From assembly GCA_016844935.1 (NCBI GenBank), contig JAERTK010000159.1, positions 1 to 45,119 of the forward strand: a DNA stretch of 45,119 bases. The letters are read 5' to 3'. The DNA comes from Desulfobacteraceae bacterium. Its GTDB lineage: Bacteria > Desulfobacterota > DSM-4660 > Desulfatiglandales > Desulfatiglandaceae. The notes beneath the pieces are model-generated. The model had not been told where the DNA came from. It saw nothing but the letters and a program-made list of their open reading frames with translations, and did not search any database. The position numbers and the translations under genes are program-made. Positions 32,644 to 42,987 of this stretch are shown here, one piece after another (within the stretch, counting starts at the first letter, position 1; each line of letters starts with the position of its first letter).

Positions 32644-35469
32644 TTACTTTTTGCTTTCCAGTATTTTCTTCAGGTATTGCCCCGTATAAGATGACTTGCT
32701 GTTGGAAACCGCTTCAGGCGTCCCAATGGCTACCACCTGCCCGCCCCCTGCGCCGCCTTCCGGGCCCAGATCGATCACATGATCGGCGCCCTTGACCACA
32801 TCCAGGTTGTGTTCTATGACCACCACCGTATTTTTTCTCTCCACCAGCCGGTTTAATACTTCCAACAGCTTCTCTATATCCGCAAAGTGGAGCCCGGTGG
32901 TGGGCTCATCCAGCAGATAGAGCGTTTTCCCCGTGCTTCGTTTGCTCAACTCCCTGGAGAGCTTGATCCGCTGGGCTTCCCCCCCCGAGAGGGTGGTGGC
33001 CTGCTGTCCCAGTTTTATATACCCCACACCCACATCCACCAGGGTCTTCAATTTTTTTTGAATGGGCGGAATGGCCTCAAAAAAAGCCAGCGCCTGGTTT
33101 ACGGTCATATTCAGCACATCCGCGATGCTCTGCCCCTTGTATTTGATCTCAAGGGTGTCCCGGTTATAGCGGAGTCCTCCACAGACTTCGCAGGTGACGT
33201 AGACATCCGGTAGAAAATGCATTTCAATTTTGTTGATGCCGTCCCCTTTGCAGGCCTCGCACCGCCCCCCTTTCACATTGAAACTGAAGCGGCCGGGCTT
33301 GTATCCCCGGGCCCTTGATTCCGGCAGCATGGAAAAAAGATCCCGAATGTGGGTGAATGCGCCGGTATAGGTGGCCGGGTTGGACCGGGGGGTCCGGCCG
33401 ATGGGGCTCTGGTCGATATTGATCACTTTATCCAGGTGTTTCATGCCCTTCAGCGCATCTAAGGGCCCCACCGGAGCCTTGGCATTATAAAGATGCCGAC
33501 TGAGCGCCGGATACAGAATGCCGTTAATGAGGCTGCTCTTTCCGGATCCGGACACCCCGGTGACACAGGTGAAAGTGGCAAGGGGAATCTTCACCGAAAC
33601 GCTCTTCAAATTGTTGAGCCGCGCCCCCTTGATGAAAAGGGCGTTTCCGTTTCCCTTTCTTCTGGCTGCAGGGACCGGAATCGTACGCCGTCCGGACAGA
33701 TATTGTCCTGTGAGGGAATCCTGTGACTTAGCCAATGCGCCGGGGGGGCCGCTGAAGACCACCTCCCCGCCCTTGATTCCCGCACCGGGTCCCATATCGA
33801 TGACATGATCGGCCATAAGAATGGTCTCCGCATCATGCTCAACCACCAGAACCGTATTGCCCAATTCCTTCAACTCCTTCAGGTTCTTAAGCAACCTCAG
33901 GTTGTCCCGCTGGTGCAGGCCGATACTCGGCTCATCCAGTACGTAGAGCACCCCGGCCAGTCTGGAACTGATCTGGGTGGCCAGCCGAATCCGCTGATCC
34001 TCGCCACCCGAAAGCGTTCCAGAACTGCGGTCAAGGGTCAGGTAATCAAGTCCGACACTCTTTAAAAATCCCAGCCTTTCCCGGATTTCCTTCAGCACCC
34101 CCTTGGCAATCACTTTTTCCCTTGTGCCCAGGGCCAGATGGTCAAAAAACCCGCAGGCCCCGTCCACGGAAAGGGCCGTGAGCTCGTGAATGGACCGGTC
34201 TCCCACCCGGACTGCCAGGCTAGTGGCTTTAAGCCTGGCACCGCTGCAAAGCATACAGGGCCGGATACTCATGTACTTTTCGATATCATACCGCACACGA
34301 TACGAGTTGGTGTCACGATAACGACGCTCGAGATTGGGAATCACCCCTTCGAAGGGACGGTTCCGCGAATGTTTTCGACGGGCCGTTTTGAACTCAAACG
34401 GAATTTTTTCCCTGCCGGAACCGTACAGAATCACCTCCCGGATTTCCGCCGGCATATCCTCGAAAGGACGATTCCGCTCGATGCCGTAATGGTCCAGCAC
34501 GGCACAAAGCATCTGCTGGTAGTACCCGGCAAATCGTCTGGGCCATGCGGTAATGGCACCATCCTGCAGAGAAAGGGCGGGGTTGGAAACAACCAGCGCC
34601 GGATCAAATGCCCGCTTTGTGCCCAGACCATCACATTCCGAACACGCCCCCGCGGGGTTGTTAAAGGAGAACATCTGGGGAGATAATTCCGGCATATTGA
34701 GACCGCATTTGGGGCATGCCGCCTTCTGGTTGAAAAACACATCCCCCGACCCCACCAATTCCACCACTGCCCTTCCATCCCCCAGGGAAAGTGTCAGCTC
34801 CATGGAATCCGTTAAACGCCGTTGAATCTCCTGTTTGACCACCAAACGGTCCACCACCACCTGGATGGTATGTTTTCGTGTCTTTTGTAGGACAATGTCC
34901 TCATCTAAAAGGTGCACCTTCCCGTCAATTCTCACCCGGGTAAACCCGTCTTTGCGAAGTCCCTGAAGCAGCTTCAGGTGTTCTCCCTTTCGATCTTCCA
35001 CCAGGGGCGCCATGATCTGAATCCGGCTCCCCTCTTCCCAGGCCAGGACCTGATCCACAACCTGCTGAATGGTTTGGGAGCGGATCTCAATGCCGCATTC
35101 CGGGCAGTAGGGTTGCCCCACCCGTGCAAAAAGAACCCGCATGTAGTCGTATATTTCGGTGACCGTCCCCACGGTTGAACGGGGGTTGCGGCTGAACCCG
35201 CGCTGTTCGATGGAGATGGCCGGGGAAAGCCCGTCGATGGCATCCACGTCCGGCTTGTCCATCTGCTCCAGAAACTGCCGGGCGTAAGCGGAGAGAGACT
35301 CCACATACCGCCGCTGTCCTTCGGCATAGATGGTATCGAAGGCGAGGGACGATTTGCCCGATCCGGAAAGGCCCGTAATCACCACAAAACGGTTCCGTGG
35401 AATATCGACAGAAATATCTTTGAGGTTGTGCTGGCGGGCGCCTCGGATTTTGAGGGTGTCCATGGACAT
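32644..35469 (-). CDS. uvrA: Excinuclease ABC subunit A
   Basis: DNA-damage sensor ATPase of nucleotide excision repair, 941 residues. The N terminus [24 protein letters not shown] and the first Walker [22 protein letters not shown] are typical; the second Walker A is [10 protein letters not shown]. The two ABC signatures appear as [15 protein letters not shown] and [15 protein letters not shown]. Zinc-finger cysteines lie around CPECG...CPKCG and in CEACKGDG...CEVCGGLRY. The start is ATG 35469 (or 35463), one base after the pdxA stop, so the genes are coupled; the frame upstream belongs to pdxA in another frame. LSGGEDQ carries Asp where Glu-Ala is usual; this is a minor change. Confidence 0.97.
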   Translation of the reverse strand: MSMDTLKIRGARQHNLKDISVDIPRNRFVVITGLSGSGKSSLAFDTIYAEGQRRYVESLSAYARQFLEQMDKPDVDAIDGLSPAISIEQRGFSRNPRSTVGTVTEIYDYMRVLFARVGQPYCPECGIEIRSQTIQQVVDQVLAWEEGSRIQIMAPLVEDRKGEHLKLLQGLRKDGFTRVRIDGKVHLLDEDIVLQKTRKHTIQVVVDRLVVKQEIQRRLTDSMELTLSLGDGRAVVELVGSGDVFFNQKAACPKCGLNMPELSPQMFSFNNPAGACSECDGLGTKRAFDPALVVSNPALSLQDGAITAWPRRFAGYYQQMLCAVLDHYGIERNRPFEDMPAEIREVILYGSGREKIPFEFKTARRKHSRNRPFEGVIPNLERRYRDTNSYRVRYDIEKYMSIRPCMLCSGARLKATSLAVRVGDRSIHELTALSVDGACGFFDHLALGTREKVIAKGVLKEIRERLGFLKSVGLDYLTLDRSSGTLSGGEDQRIRLATQISSRLAGVLYVLDEPSIGLHQRDNLRLLKNLKELKELGNTVLVVEHDAETILMADHVIDMGPGAGIKGGEVVFSGPPGALAKSQDSLTGQYLSGRRTIPVPAARRKGNGNALFIKGARLNNLKSVSVKIPLATFTCVTGVSGSGKSSLINGILYPALSRHLYNAKAPVGPLDALKGMKHLDKVINIDQSPIGRTPRSNPATYTGAFTHIRDLFSMLPESRARGYKPGRFSFNVKGGRCEACKGDGINKIEMHFLPDVYVTCEVCGGLRYNRDTLEIKYKGQSIADVLNMTVNQALAFFEAIPPIQKKLKTLVDVGVGYIKLGQQATTLSGGEAQRIKLSRELSKRSTGKTLYLLDEPTTGLHFADIEKLLEVLNRLVERKNTVVVIEHNLDVVKGADHVIDLGPEGGAGGGQVVAIGTPEAVSNSKSSYTGQYLKKILESKK

Positions 35470-35470
35470 G

Positions 35471-36526
35471 TCAGTTTCGGGTTCCGGGGTCAGGGTTCCG
35501 GGCCAGGACAGCCCTGTTTTCAGCCATTTTTGTTGCCATGAGGATGGCGGCCTTGAGGCTTGAAGGATCCGCCCGGCCGGTTCCTGCGATATCATAGGCG
35601 GTGCCATGGTCCACAGAGGTCCTGATAATGGGGAGACCCAGAGTCACATTGACCGCATCGGAGAAGTGCAGCAGCTTGAGTGGAATAAGCCCCTGGTCAT
35701 GGTACATGCAAACCACCGCTTCAAACCGGCCGGCAGCGGCCCGGTTAAACAGGGTGTCCGCGGGAAACGGCCCTTCCACATCAATCCCCTGCTCTCGGGC
35801 TTGGGAGATGGCCGGGGAAATAATCTCCTGCTCTTCAATTCCAAAAAGCCCTTCTTCGCCCGCATGGGGGTTCAGGGCGGCCACCGCCAGGCGCGGCCTC
35901 GAAAATCCCAAATCTTCCGTCAGGGCTTTGGCCGTAATCACAATGGTTTTATAGACCCCTGCCTGATCCAGCAGCTCAGGCACCGCCTTGAGGGCACAAT
36001 GGATGGTCACCAGCACCACCCGGAGTTTGGTCCCCGCCAGCATCATCACATAATCTTTGGTATTTGTTTTTTGCGCAATCAGCTGGGTATGGCCGTCGTA
36101 CTTGTAGCCTGCCTGATGCATGAGCACTTTACTGATGGGGCTGGTAACCATCCCCTGGATTTCGTCCCGGGCCGCCATGTCCACGGCCCGCAGGATATAG
36201 TCCACCATGGCCTTTCCCCCCGCCACAACGGGTCTTCCCGGTGTAATAACCCCCGAATCCAAGTTTGACAAAGGCATGAGGTCCACCACGCCCGGTTTTG
36301 CTACCGCCTCGGCAGGGGTGGAAACGGGGTTGACGGTCATTTCTCTTGCCATCAATCCCTTTTCCGACAATCTCAAAATGGTATCGGACAGCACCACACC
36401 ATCGCCCAGAACAACGGGGCGACACGATTCGTAAAGCATCCGGTCCGTCAGCGCCATGGCGATGATCTCGGGGCCGATGCCCGCCGGATCCCCCATGGTA
36501 ATGCCCATACAAGGTAGTTGTTTCAA
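35471..36526 (-). CDS. pdxA: 4-hydroxythreonine-4-phosphate dehydrogenase
   Basis: NAD-dependent enzyme of pyridoxal phosphate biosynthesis (PdxA/PdxJ pathway), or a PdxA-like homologue with another hydroxy-acid phosphate. It opens with [17 protein letters not shown] and has the metal-ligand regions ([22 protein letters not shown]) and the C-terminal [12 protein letters not shown]. The start is uncertain: I place it at TTG 36526 (351 residues), close to the family start; ATG 36508 is another option, and the open frame extends to 36643 without family likeness. It overlaps the uvrA region by adjacency only (one base between stop and start). Confidence 0.88.
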   Translation of the reverse strand: MKQLPCMGITMGDPAGIGPEIIAMALTDRMLYESCRPVVLGDGVVLSDTILRLSEKGLMAREMTVNPVSTPAEAVAKPGVVDLMPLSNLDSGVITPGRPVVAGGKAMVDYILRAVDMAARDEIQGMVTSPISKVLMHQAGYKYDGHTQLIAQKTNTKDYVMMLAGTKLRVVLVTIHCALKAVPELLDQAGVYKTIVITAKALTEDLGFSRPRLAVAALNPHAGEEGLFGIEEQEIISPAISQAREQGIDVEGPFPADTLFNRAAAGRFEAVVCMYHDQGLIPLKLLHFSDAVNVTLGLPIIRTSVDHGTAYDIAGTGRADPSSLKAAILMATKMAENRAVLARNPDPGTRN

Positions 36527-36800
36527 AATAGAAGGTTCCCCATTTATATAAAAAGAGGCCCTGCCCCCACGCATGTTCAAGCGCATAGGGGCCGGGCCAC
36601 AAAACAAAACCGGCATATGATTTCCCACATGCCTGACTTTCAATTCAGTTCTTCGGCTTTTTCCGTCCCTTCCAATTTCAAGTGATAAATGATAAACGGA
36701 GGGAATGGTAGAGCCTCTCAGTCTTTGACCGGTTAAGAGTATGCCCTATCCGGCAGAGGGTTTCAATGGTTTTTAACAAAAACGTTCGGATGGTAAAACA

Positions 36801-37718
36801 ATGAACAACGCCCGCCAAATTGCCTTTGGCTATTCAACCCGGTGCAATATCAAATGCGACCATTGCGTGGCCGCTCACGACGGTTCGCCGGAAACAAAAA
36901 TGGCCCTTCGGAGTGCCGTTCAAATCATTGAGGAAATGTCACGTTCTCACGTCACGGGCATCAGCTTTACCGCGGGCGAACCTTTTCTGTACGCAGACGA
37001 CATGAATGAACTTGTTCGAAGGTGCAAAAAGCAAGGCATTTATTCGAGGATTGTCACCAATGGCTATTGGGCCAGGACCAGGGACCGCTCAGATGAAATG
37101 GTGTCAACACTGAAAAACAGCGGTTTGTCGCAGTTAAGAATCAGCTTCAGCCGCTGGCATCAAAAAAATGTGACCCGGGAAAAAATCCTCAACGCGGCAT
37201 GGAGCTGCCAAAGGTACGGCCTTGACTATTTCATATCCTTTGTTACGGATTTTGAAAAGGAGGATGATGCTCAGGAACAGTTTCTTCAGGACCACCGATT
37301 GAAATATTTTCCGGAACCCCTCATCTATTTCGGCAACGCTACAAGAATCAAACAACCCCCCGTTTTCACGGATTACCCCGCCCACCGATGTGCCATGAAC
37401 CCCTATCTATCACCGGATCAGGACATGTTTGCCTGTTGTGACGCCGGAACCCAGTTTACGAAAACGGACGCTTTTTACCTGGGCAACCTGAAGAACCATT
37501 CCGTTGACCATCTGTTTCAAAAAAAGGAGGACAACCTCCTGTTTCATCTGATCAAAACCATGGGACTTACGGCCATGGCCTCATTTCTGGGATTCAGAGC
37601 CAGCGAAATCGTCAAATACAGGAAATGCAATCTTTGTGAAGCGTTGTTTAATTCATCGGACCATCTGGAACGGCTGAAAAAATCCGCAAAAACGGAACTC
37701 CTTCACTGGACCCGATAA
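36801..37718 (+). CDS. Radical SAM protein with SPASM-like C-terminal cysteines
   Basis: A 305-residue radical SAM enzyme of unknown substrate. The SAM cluster motif is C15xxxC19xxC22 (CNIKCDHC), followed by FTAGEPFLY, which is the SAM-binding GGEP-like motif. C-terminal cysteines C197, C212, C213, C276 and C279 fit a SPASM/twitch-type auxiliary cluster. No obvious peptide substrate gene, transporter or protease is adjacent. The ribosome site is weak (GGATGG). It is convergent with the acyl-CoA synthetase gene. It could be a peptide-modifying or metabolic radical enzyme; neighbours do not decide. Confidence 0.82.
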   Translation: MNNARQIAFGYSTRCNIKCDHCVAAHDGSPETKMALRSAVQIIEEMSRSHVTGISFTAGEPFLYADDMNELVRRCKKQGIYSRIVTNGYWARTRDRSDEMVSTLKNSGLSQLRISFSRWHQKNVTREKILNAAWSCQRYGLDYFISFVTDFEKEDDAQEQFLQDHRLKYFPEPLIYFGNATRIKQPPVFTDYPAHRCAMNPYLSPDQDMFACCDAGTQFTKTDAFYLGNLKNHSVDHLFQKKEDNLLFHLIKTMGLTAMASFLGFRASEIVKYRKCNLCEALFNSSDHLERLKKSAKTELLHWTR

Positions 37719-37722
37719 GGTC

Positions 37723-39879
37723 CTACCAATCGGTTAAATCCTCATCTTTTTTGAGTAGAATCCGAGCATCCGCAACCGCAAGGCCCTCTTCGTAAGCGAT
37801 GACGGGATTGAGGTCAATTTCCTGGATGTCATTGTAGGACCCCACAATTTCAGAAATGGTCAGCAGCAGATGTTTAATCGCCTTTCGGTCTACCGGTGGG
37901 CTGCCCCGGAAGCCATTCAGCAGTTCCACGGACCGGATGCGTTCGATCATCCTGCGGGCCGTACGCTCCGAAATGGGCAATACGCGGAACACCACGTCCT
38001 TTAACACCTCTACCAGGGTGCCGCCGATCCCGAACATGATGACGGGCCCGAACTGATCGTCCATCTTGGTGCCCATAATCAGTTCTAACCCGCCCTTCAT
38101 CATGGGCTCCATGAGAATGCCGTGAATGCGCGCCCCTTGATCGTAGCGAACAGCACTCTCCATGATGTGTTCGTAGGTATCCCCGATTTCCTGGTCGCCG
38201 CACAAGTTGAGCTGCACGCCGCCCGCCTCGGTTTTGTGAAGGATATCAGGCGATACGATTTTCATGGCCACGGGGTCATCCATGGCTGACGCCGCAGCAA
38301 CCGCTTCTTCCCTTGAGTGAACCAGCCGACTCCGGGAGAGTTGCCCCCCGTGAAGACCGATCAATTCCTTTGCTTCATGTTCATAAAGCGCCTTGCGCCG
38401 TTCCATGCGGGCTTTTTTAAAAATCTCGCGCCCCCGAGTCTTTGATTTTTTGCCTTTACTGAATATAAATTTCCGTTTTGCCTGATAACTGCGCAGGTAA
38501 TTCCCATATTCCGAAAGGGCGGAAATGCTCTTACACCCCACTTCAACGGAGTCGTAAACCGGAATATTGTAATACCGAAGCAAATCGAGGGAATGGGGTC
38601 TGGCATAATTGTAAAGGCTGTGAACCACAATGGGTTTGCCCATATCCTTCACCAGCTTTCCCATTCGATGGGCAGCGTCTTCCTCAACGAACCCCAGGCT
38701 TTCCGCAAACCGAATGTTATAACCGCCGAATAGGCCCACCACCAACAAACCGCCCACTTTAGGATCGTGGAGCATAATCTCTGCGCAATCCGCCAGCACC
38801 GCCGGATTCTCATCTCCCCCTCCCGCAATATCAACGGGATTTCGGGTGGATGCCCCCACAGGCAGCAGGGTTTTGAGCTTTTCCCTGGTTTTCTCCCCCA
38901 TGGGGGGAATATTCACACCAAGGTCCGTCAGCTTGTCCGCCGCGATGGTGGCATGTCCCCCACCATCCGCCAGGATGGCAACAGACTGATTCTTGATGTG
39001 GGGAAGGCCGGCCAGGGTTTCGGCTGCGGGAAACAGCGCATCAGAATCTTCAATGACAATAATGCCCGCCCTTTGAAATGCGGTCCGTGCTACCTCCGAC
39101 ATGCCCGCCAGGGCACCGGTGTGGGACCCCGCTGAAAGTTTTCCCGTGGCGGAACGGCCGCTTTTCAACATGATGATGGGCTTTTTTCGGGTGGTCTGAT
39201 AGGCCTGCTGCAGAAAACGGCGACCATCCCGCATCCCTTCCACATACATCAAAATGGCCCGTGTGTTGGGGTCTTCCTGGAAAAAACCCAAGTATTCATG
39301 GAACTTGAGATCTGCCTCGTTTCCAATGCCCACGTAATAACTGAACCCCTGGCGACTCTTGATGGCCGCTTCCGTAATGAGGGAGAGGGCCATATTGCCG
39401 CTCTGTGAAATCAGGGCGATATGCCCTTTCGGCACATCTTTCAGACCCACCAGATTCATGTTGGTATGGAGGTTCATCATGCCTGAGGTGTTGGGACCGA
39501 TCACCCGGATTTTGTGTTTTCTGGCTATGGTGATAATCTCTTTCTCCAGATCCTTTCCCGCCTGACCCATTTCGCCAAAACCCCCGGCGACGATGACCAC
39601 ACCGGCCACACCCTTTTTGCCGCAATCATCCAGGATTTCGGGGATGGTAGCAGCGGGCGTGGTGATCAGGACCATTTCCACATGGCCTTCAATTTCAGAA
39701 ACCTTTCCATAACATGGAAATCCCAGGACACTTTTTTCCTTCGGGTTCACGGGGTAAATCCGCCCCTCAAAACCCTGGTTTAACAGGGTCTTAATGGCCT
39801 GGTATCCCCGTTTGGTTTCCTTTTTGGAAGCACCCACCACCGCAACGGACGTTGCGTTCAACACATGTTCCAGACCCAT
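37723..39879 (-). CDS. NDP-forming acyl-CoA synthetase (acetate/acyl-CoA ligase, fused alpha-beta)
   Basis: A 718-residue fusion of ACD alpha and beta subunits. It converts acyl-CoA plus NDP and phosphate to acid, CoA and NTP, or the reverse. The start ATG 39879 has AAGGGGAG upstream. The N-terminal CoA-binding domain begins LNATSVAVVGASKKETKRGYQAIKTL, the ligase-CoA domain has the phosphohistidine motif ADGGGHAT (about residue 309), and the C-terminal ATP-grasp domain contains YEHEAKELIGLHG, KIVSPDILHKTEAGGV and DLNPVIAYEEG. It lies 4 bp after a crotonase gene, so one operon, suggesting energy gain at the end of an acyl-CoA degradation route. Confidence 0.93.
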   Translation of the reverse strand: MGLEHVLNATSVAVVGASKKETKRGYQAIKTLLNQGFEGRIYPVNPKEKSVLGFPCYGKVSEIEGHVEMVLITTPAATIPEILDDCGKKGVAGVVIVAGGFGEMGQAGKDLEKEIITIARKHKIRVIGPNTSGMMNLHTNMNLVGLKDVPKGHIALISQSGNMALSLITEAAIKSRQGFSYYVGIGNEADLKFHEYLGFFQEDPNTRAILMYVEGMRDGRRFLQQAYQTTRKKPIIMLKSGRSATGKLSAGSHTGALAGMSEVARTAFQRAGIIVIEDSDALFPAAETLAGLPHIKNQSVAILADGGGHATIAADKLTDLGVNIPPMGEKTREKLKTLLPVGASTRNPVDIAGGGDENPAVLADCAEIMLHDPKVGGLLVVGLFGGYNIRFAESLGFVEEDAAHRMGKLVKDMGKPIVVHSLYNYARPHSLDLLRYYNIPVYDSVEVGCKSISALSEYGNYLRSYQAKRKFIFSKGKKSKTRGREIFKKARMERRKALYEHEAKELIGLHGGQLSRSRLVHSREEAVAAASAMDDPVAMKIVSPDILHKTEAGGVQLNLCGDQEIGDTYEHIMESAVRYDQGARIHGILMEPMMKGGLELIMGTKMDDQFGPVIMFGIGGTLVEVLKDVVFRVLPISERTARRMIERIRSVELLNGFRGSPPVDRKAIKHLLLTISEIVGSYNDIQEIDLNPVIAYEEGLAVADARILLKKDEDLTDW

Positions 39880-39883
39880 AATT

Positions 39884-40693
39884 CTATCTCCCCTTGAACA
39901 CGGGTTTACGTTTTTCCGCAAAAGAGCGAATCCCAGTGTGCCAATCCTCCGTGTTCATGCAAGCCAGAATCGCCTCGGATTCGGCCAGGAGGACGGTTTC
40001 CATATCCCGATGCGGCCCCTTTCGGATCAACTCTTTGGTCAAGGACAACGATGTGGGCGCTTTTTCCGCCAGGGCGGATGCAAAGGAAAGGACTTCTGGC
40101 ATCAACCGGTCCACCGGTACCGAGTTTAACGCCAGTCCCATGGCAACGGCCTCCGGCCCGTGAACAATTCTGCCCGTATAAATCAATTCCCTGGCGCGCA
40201 TACTTCCCACCAGCTGGGTCAGAAGATAGGTGACACCACCCCCCACGCAGGTGGCCAAACCGGTTTCGGGAAAGGCGATGGTGGCTGTGTCCGCCATAAA
40301 CAGGAAATCCCCGTTCAAGGCCATTTCCGTTCCCGCCCCCCTGGCCGGACCATTGACGGCCACAATGACCGGTTTGGGAAATTCGTAAATCATTCGGGTG
40401 GTCTCGTGGGCCATTAAAATATATTCCCGCTTCTGCCACGGGGTCCGATCGTCGGCGGCGTGCTTCTTTAAATCCGCCCCCGCACAGAAAGCCTGCTTCT
40501 CGCCCTCCGGCCCTTTCCGGACCGAGCCGGTGATAACAAGCACTCTGACATGGGCATCATGCCTTATCTCCGTCAGAAGATCCTGTATATCCAGATACAT
40601 CTGCTCAATCACCGCGTTCATGCGCTCCGGGCGGTTCAACCTGATGATCCCCATAAATCCATCTCGCTCATACAACACCGTTTCAAAAGCCAT
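39884..40693 (-). CDS. Enoyl-CoA hydratase/isomerase family protein
   Basis: A crotonase-fold protein of 269 residues. The start ATG 40693 has GGAG upstream; a GTG at 40708 adds five residues. The oxyanion-hole motif AFCAGADLKKH and the second hole with GPARGAGTEMALNGDFLFMADTATIAFPETGLATCVGGG are clear; in the second region the common catalytic Glu positions are occupied by E of AFPETGL, while the first catalytic Glu of crotonase (in the AGxxE stretch) appears as GAGTE. Hydratase, isomerase or thioesterase activity are all possible. It is the first gene of a pair with the NDP-forming acyl-CoA synthetase. Confidence 0.88.
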   Translation of the reverse strand: MAFETVLYERDGFMGIIRLNRPERMNAVIEQMYLDIQDLLTEIRHDAHVRVLVITGSVRKGPEGEKQAFCAGADLKKHAADDRTPWQKREYILMAHETTRMIYEFPKPVIVAVNGPARGAGTEMALNGDFLFMADTATIAFPETGLATCVGGGVTYLLTQLVGSMRARELIYTGRIVHGPEAVAMGLALNSVPVDRLMPEVLSFASALAEKAPTSLSLTKELIRKGPHRDMETVLLAESEAILACMNTEDWHTGIRSFAEKRKPVFKGR

Positions 40694-40800
40694 TGCACTT
40701 TTCTCCACTTTTCATGGTGAACATTGGATTTTTCTTGCCAATTGTTGTTTCCGTTATAAGATACTGAAGGTACGAGTAGACAAAAAAGGAGGCGCCGATC

Positions 40801-41544
40801 ATGCCCACTCAATTTCAAGTGATCATTCAGGAGAACTCAGACCTGCTTTCAGAAGCGGGCGCAACCCTCTTCGCCGAAAGTGCCGAACAGGCGGTCGAAG
40901 ACAAGGGTTTTTTTACGGTGGCCCTTTCGGGGGGGTCCACCCCCAGGGGCATGCACCGGCGACTGGCGGAAGATCCTTTTCATTCCGGCATTTGGTGGCA
41001 TAAGACCCACATATTCTGGGTTGATGAACGCTGTGTTCCAGTGGAAGACCCCGCCAGCAATTACGGCGCAGCCCGCAAAGATCTCATTAACTGGGTGCCC
41101 ATCATCAAAAAAAATGTTCACCCCATGCCTGTCCATATGCCCCCACACGCAGGTGCCGTGCATTACCAGCGGGAGATTACGGATTTTTTTAAAACCGGCC
41201 CCGCTGAAATCCCCGCATTCGACCTGGTTCTGCTGGGCATCGGGACTGACGGGCACACCGCATCGCTGTTTCCCGAAACACCGGTATTACGGGAACAAAA
41301 ACAACTTGTTTCAATGGTCAAGGGCGGGTCGCCCATGGTGAATCGGTTGACCATGACCTACCCTGTCCTGAATCAAGCCCGCGAGGTTGTCTTCCTGGCA
41401 TCCGGAACAGGAAAAGCTGCCATTGTTCAGGCATTAATTGAAAAAAAGCAACGGACCCTGCCAGCCCTGGGAATCCGCCCACGATCCGGAAAATTGACCT
41501 GGCTGCTGGATCGGGAATCCGCATCCCTCCTCCAAAAGGATTAA
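40801..41544 (+). CDS. pgl: 6-phosphogluconolactonase
   Basis: Hydrolyses 6-phosphogluconolactone in the oxidative pentose phosphate pathway. The 247-residue protein has the family motifs VALSGGSTPRGMHRRLAE, FWVDERCVPVEDPASNYGAARKDL, and VLLGIGTDGHTASLFPETP. AAAGGAGG precedes ATG 40801. It stands alone between divergent and convergent genes; no zwf is in the window. Its stop TAA is the left target-duplication copy of a MITE-like insertion. Confidence 0.95.
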   Translation: MPTQFQVIIQENSDLLSEAGATLFAESAEQAVEDKGFFTVALSGGSTPRGMHRRLAEDPFHSGIWWHKTHIFWVDERCVPVEDPASNYGAARKDLINWVPIIKKNVHPMPVHMPPHAGAVHYQREITDFFKTGPAEIPAFDLVLLGIGTDGHTASLFPETPVLREQKQLVSMVKGGSPMVNRLTMTYPVLNQAREVVFLASGTGKAAIVQALIEKKQRTLPALGIRPRSGKLTWLLDRESASLLQKD

Positions 41545-41702
41545 GGGAACTTCCAAAAAATAATCTGCGCATCCTGCTTGCCCTTTTGCCCGTCTTCTAC
41601 GTTGTGACAACAGGCACATAGCTCACTATGCACATGTTATCACGCCTTGAATACGAACAAAAGTTCTGTACGATATGCGTATATTATTTTCTTTCAGCTC
41701 CC
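41545..41702. mobile_element. MITE-like element of a second type
   Basis: A 158-bp noncoding stretch beginning GGGAACTTCCAAAAAATAAT and ending GCTCCC, whose ends are imperfect inverted repeats (about 22 of 28 positions match when the right end is reversed). The triplet TAA flanks it on both sides (41542-41544 and 41703-41705). A hairpin CATAG-CTCA-CTATG lies inside. TAA duplication and GGG-starting ends resemble IS5-family elements, but no transposase is present. It is unrelated to the elements at 3.2 and 4.0 kb. Confidence 0.6.
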
Positions 41703-42268
41703 TAAGCATCAGATTCTTTTAGAGAAAAGTGCACATCCCCCGGCACCATCCTAAAATCAACCTTCGGTTGGTAGGTCGGCATGAAAAAGGTTCTTCGCCA
41801 AAAAACGCCCGTCAGAAGAAAATATGGCGCCTGGTAAATAAAATCGGGCACCAGATGGTACCATCTATAACCGCAGGTTCTGAAGTAATTACGGCACCTG
41901 CTCCCGTACCCCAGTTCTTCAGCGGCCGTCTGCGCGGCATCCCGCTGACATCTGGACTGCAAGATGGGCTTGAAGATACGCTTGTCAAAACCATACAGAA
42001 ACAACTGGTCCTTGATCTGCTTGTAGTTCTGATAGCGGGAACGGGCATCCAACTGACTGAAAAGGGGCAGCATAGCAAGAAAAAACATCAGCATCCATTT
42101 TGAAAAAGTGCCGATCGCCGTCAAATCTCCAAAGGATGCGGAAAAATGCGAAGGGATCATACAAAGCAAGGCCAGTTCAGCAAGGGTCATGAAATGCAGA
42201 AAACGGCCTGCCCTCAAATATGACTGTAAAGGATAGGGATTATCAACCGTATGGATTCGCATGTGCAA
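41702..42268 (-). CDS. Hypothetical membrane protein, 188 residues
   Basis: I do not recognise the family. Three hydrophobic segments are visible (about 23-43, 54-73 and 135-152) separated by a basic, Arg/Gln/Tyr-rich loop (ARSRYQNYKQIKDQLFLYGFDKRIFKPILQSRCQRDAAQTAAEELGYGSRCRNYFRTCGYRWYH), with four cysteines in that loop (C108 region, C124, C131). It is divergent from the response regulator and convergent with pgl. Its stop codon TAG straddles the right end of a MITE-like element; before insertion it would have been TAA, so the protein end is unchanged. Confidence 0.6.
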   Translation of the reverse strand: MHMRIHTVDNPYPLQSYLRAGRFLHFMTLAELALLCMIPSHFSASFGDLTAIGTFSKWMLMFFLAMLPLFSQLDARSRYQNYKQIKDQLFLYGFDKRIFKPILQSRCQRDAAQTAAEELGYGSRCRNYFRTCGYRWYHLVPDFIYQAPYFLLTGVFWRRTFFMPTYQPKVDFRMVPGDVHFSLKESDA

Positions 42269-42284
42269 ACATCCCCTTTTTGTC

Positions 42285-42312
42285 TTGAAAAAACTTGGAT
42301 TTCTAGTATAGA
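42285..42312 (+). promoter_or_regulatory. Possible promoter of the response regulator
   Basis: TTGAAA (42285-42290) and TATAGA (42307-42312) with a 16-bp spacer lie about 90 bp upstream of the response regulator start. Confidence 0.4.
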
Positions 42313-42398
42313 CTTTAAAGGTTAATCATTGCTTTATGGTAAAATACACTAATTGCAGATATTTTGAAACCGAGGAATGAAAGGAGGGCAATATTATA

Positions 42399-42899
42399 AT
42401 GGCTGAACAAAGTGCTTTAACGGACAAAGTTATCCTGGTGGTGGATGACGAACCCGATGTTTTGGAAACCGTAGAGGAAGAATTGGACATGTGCCTCATC
42501 CACAAGGCAACGGATTATGATACAGCGCTCCAATACCTTCTCAGTTACACATATGACATCGTTATCCTTGATATTATGGGGGTAAACGGGTTTGAACTCC
42601 TCAAGACGGCCGTGTCGAGGGAATTTCCCACTGTGATGCTGACTGCTCACGCCCTTTCTCCGGAATCCTTGAAAAAATCCATCAAACTGGGCGCTGTTTC
42701 ATTCCTCCCCAAAGAAAAAATTGCGGATCTCAGCGTTTTCCTGGAAGACGTGGTACTGGGAGGAGGCAAACCGGTATGGGAAAAACTTTTCAGCAAGCTG
42801 GGGCAGTACTTCAGTAAACGTTTTGGACCGGACTGGAAAGAAAAGGATCGGTTTTTCAAGGAGTTTGAAGAAAAGCTGAAAGAAGACATGGGAGATTAG
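42399..42899 (+). CDS. Receiver-domain response regulator without a known output domain
   Basis: A 166-residue protein: a CheY-like receiver (residues about 10-125) with acidic pair D16-D17, phosphoacceptor D58 in VILDIMGVNG, T82 and K105 (LPKEK), followed by a 40-residue charged helical tail ending FFKEFEEKLKEDMGD. No DNA-binding or enzymatic domain is present. No histidine kinase is adjacent, so it is an orphan. AAAGGAGG precedes the ATG. It lies 88 bp before the Hfq-like gene on the same strand; co-transcription is plausible. Confidence 0.9.
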   Translation: MAEQSALTDKVILVVDDEPDVLETVEEELDMCLIHKATDYDTALQYLLSYTYDIVILDIMGVNGFELLKTAVSREFPTVMLTAHALSPESLKKSIKLGAVSFLPKEKIADLSVFLEDVVLGGGKPVWEKLFSKLGQYFSKRFGPDWKEKDRFFKEFEEKLKEDMGD

Positions 42900-42987
42900 C
42901 GTTCCAGAAACGCCTTCTTTTCAAAATCTGCATTCCCCGATTATGAAGGGCTCCGCAGCTCTTTTTACCTTAGTTTGAGAGGTTGAC

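Noticed and set aside
36705..36776. Tiny frames upstream of the radical SAM gene as RiPP precursors
   Set aside because: The 7- and 11-residue frames have badly spaced or weak ribosome sites and no leader-core structure.
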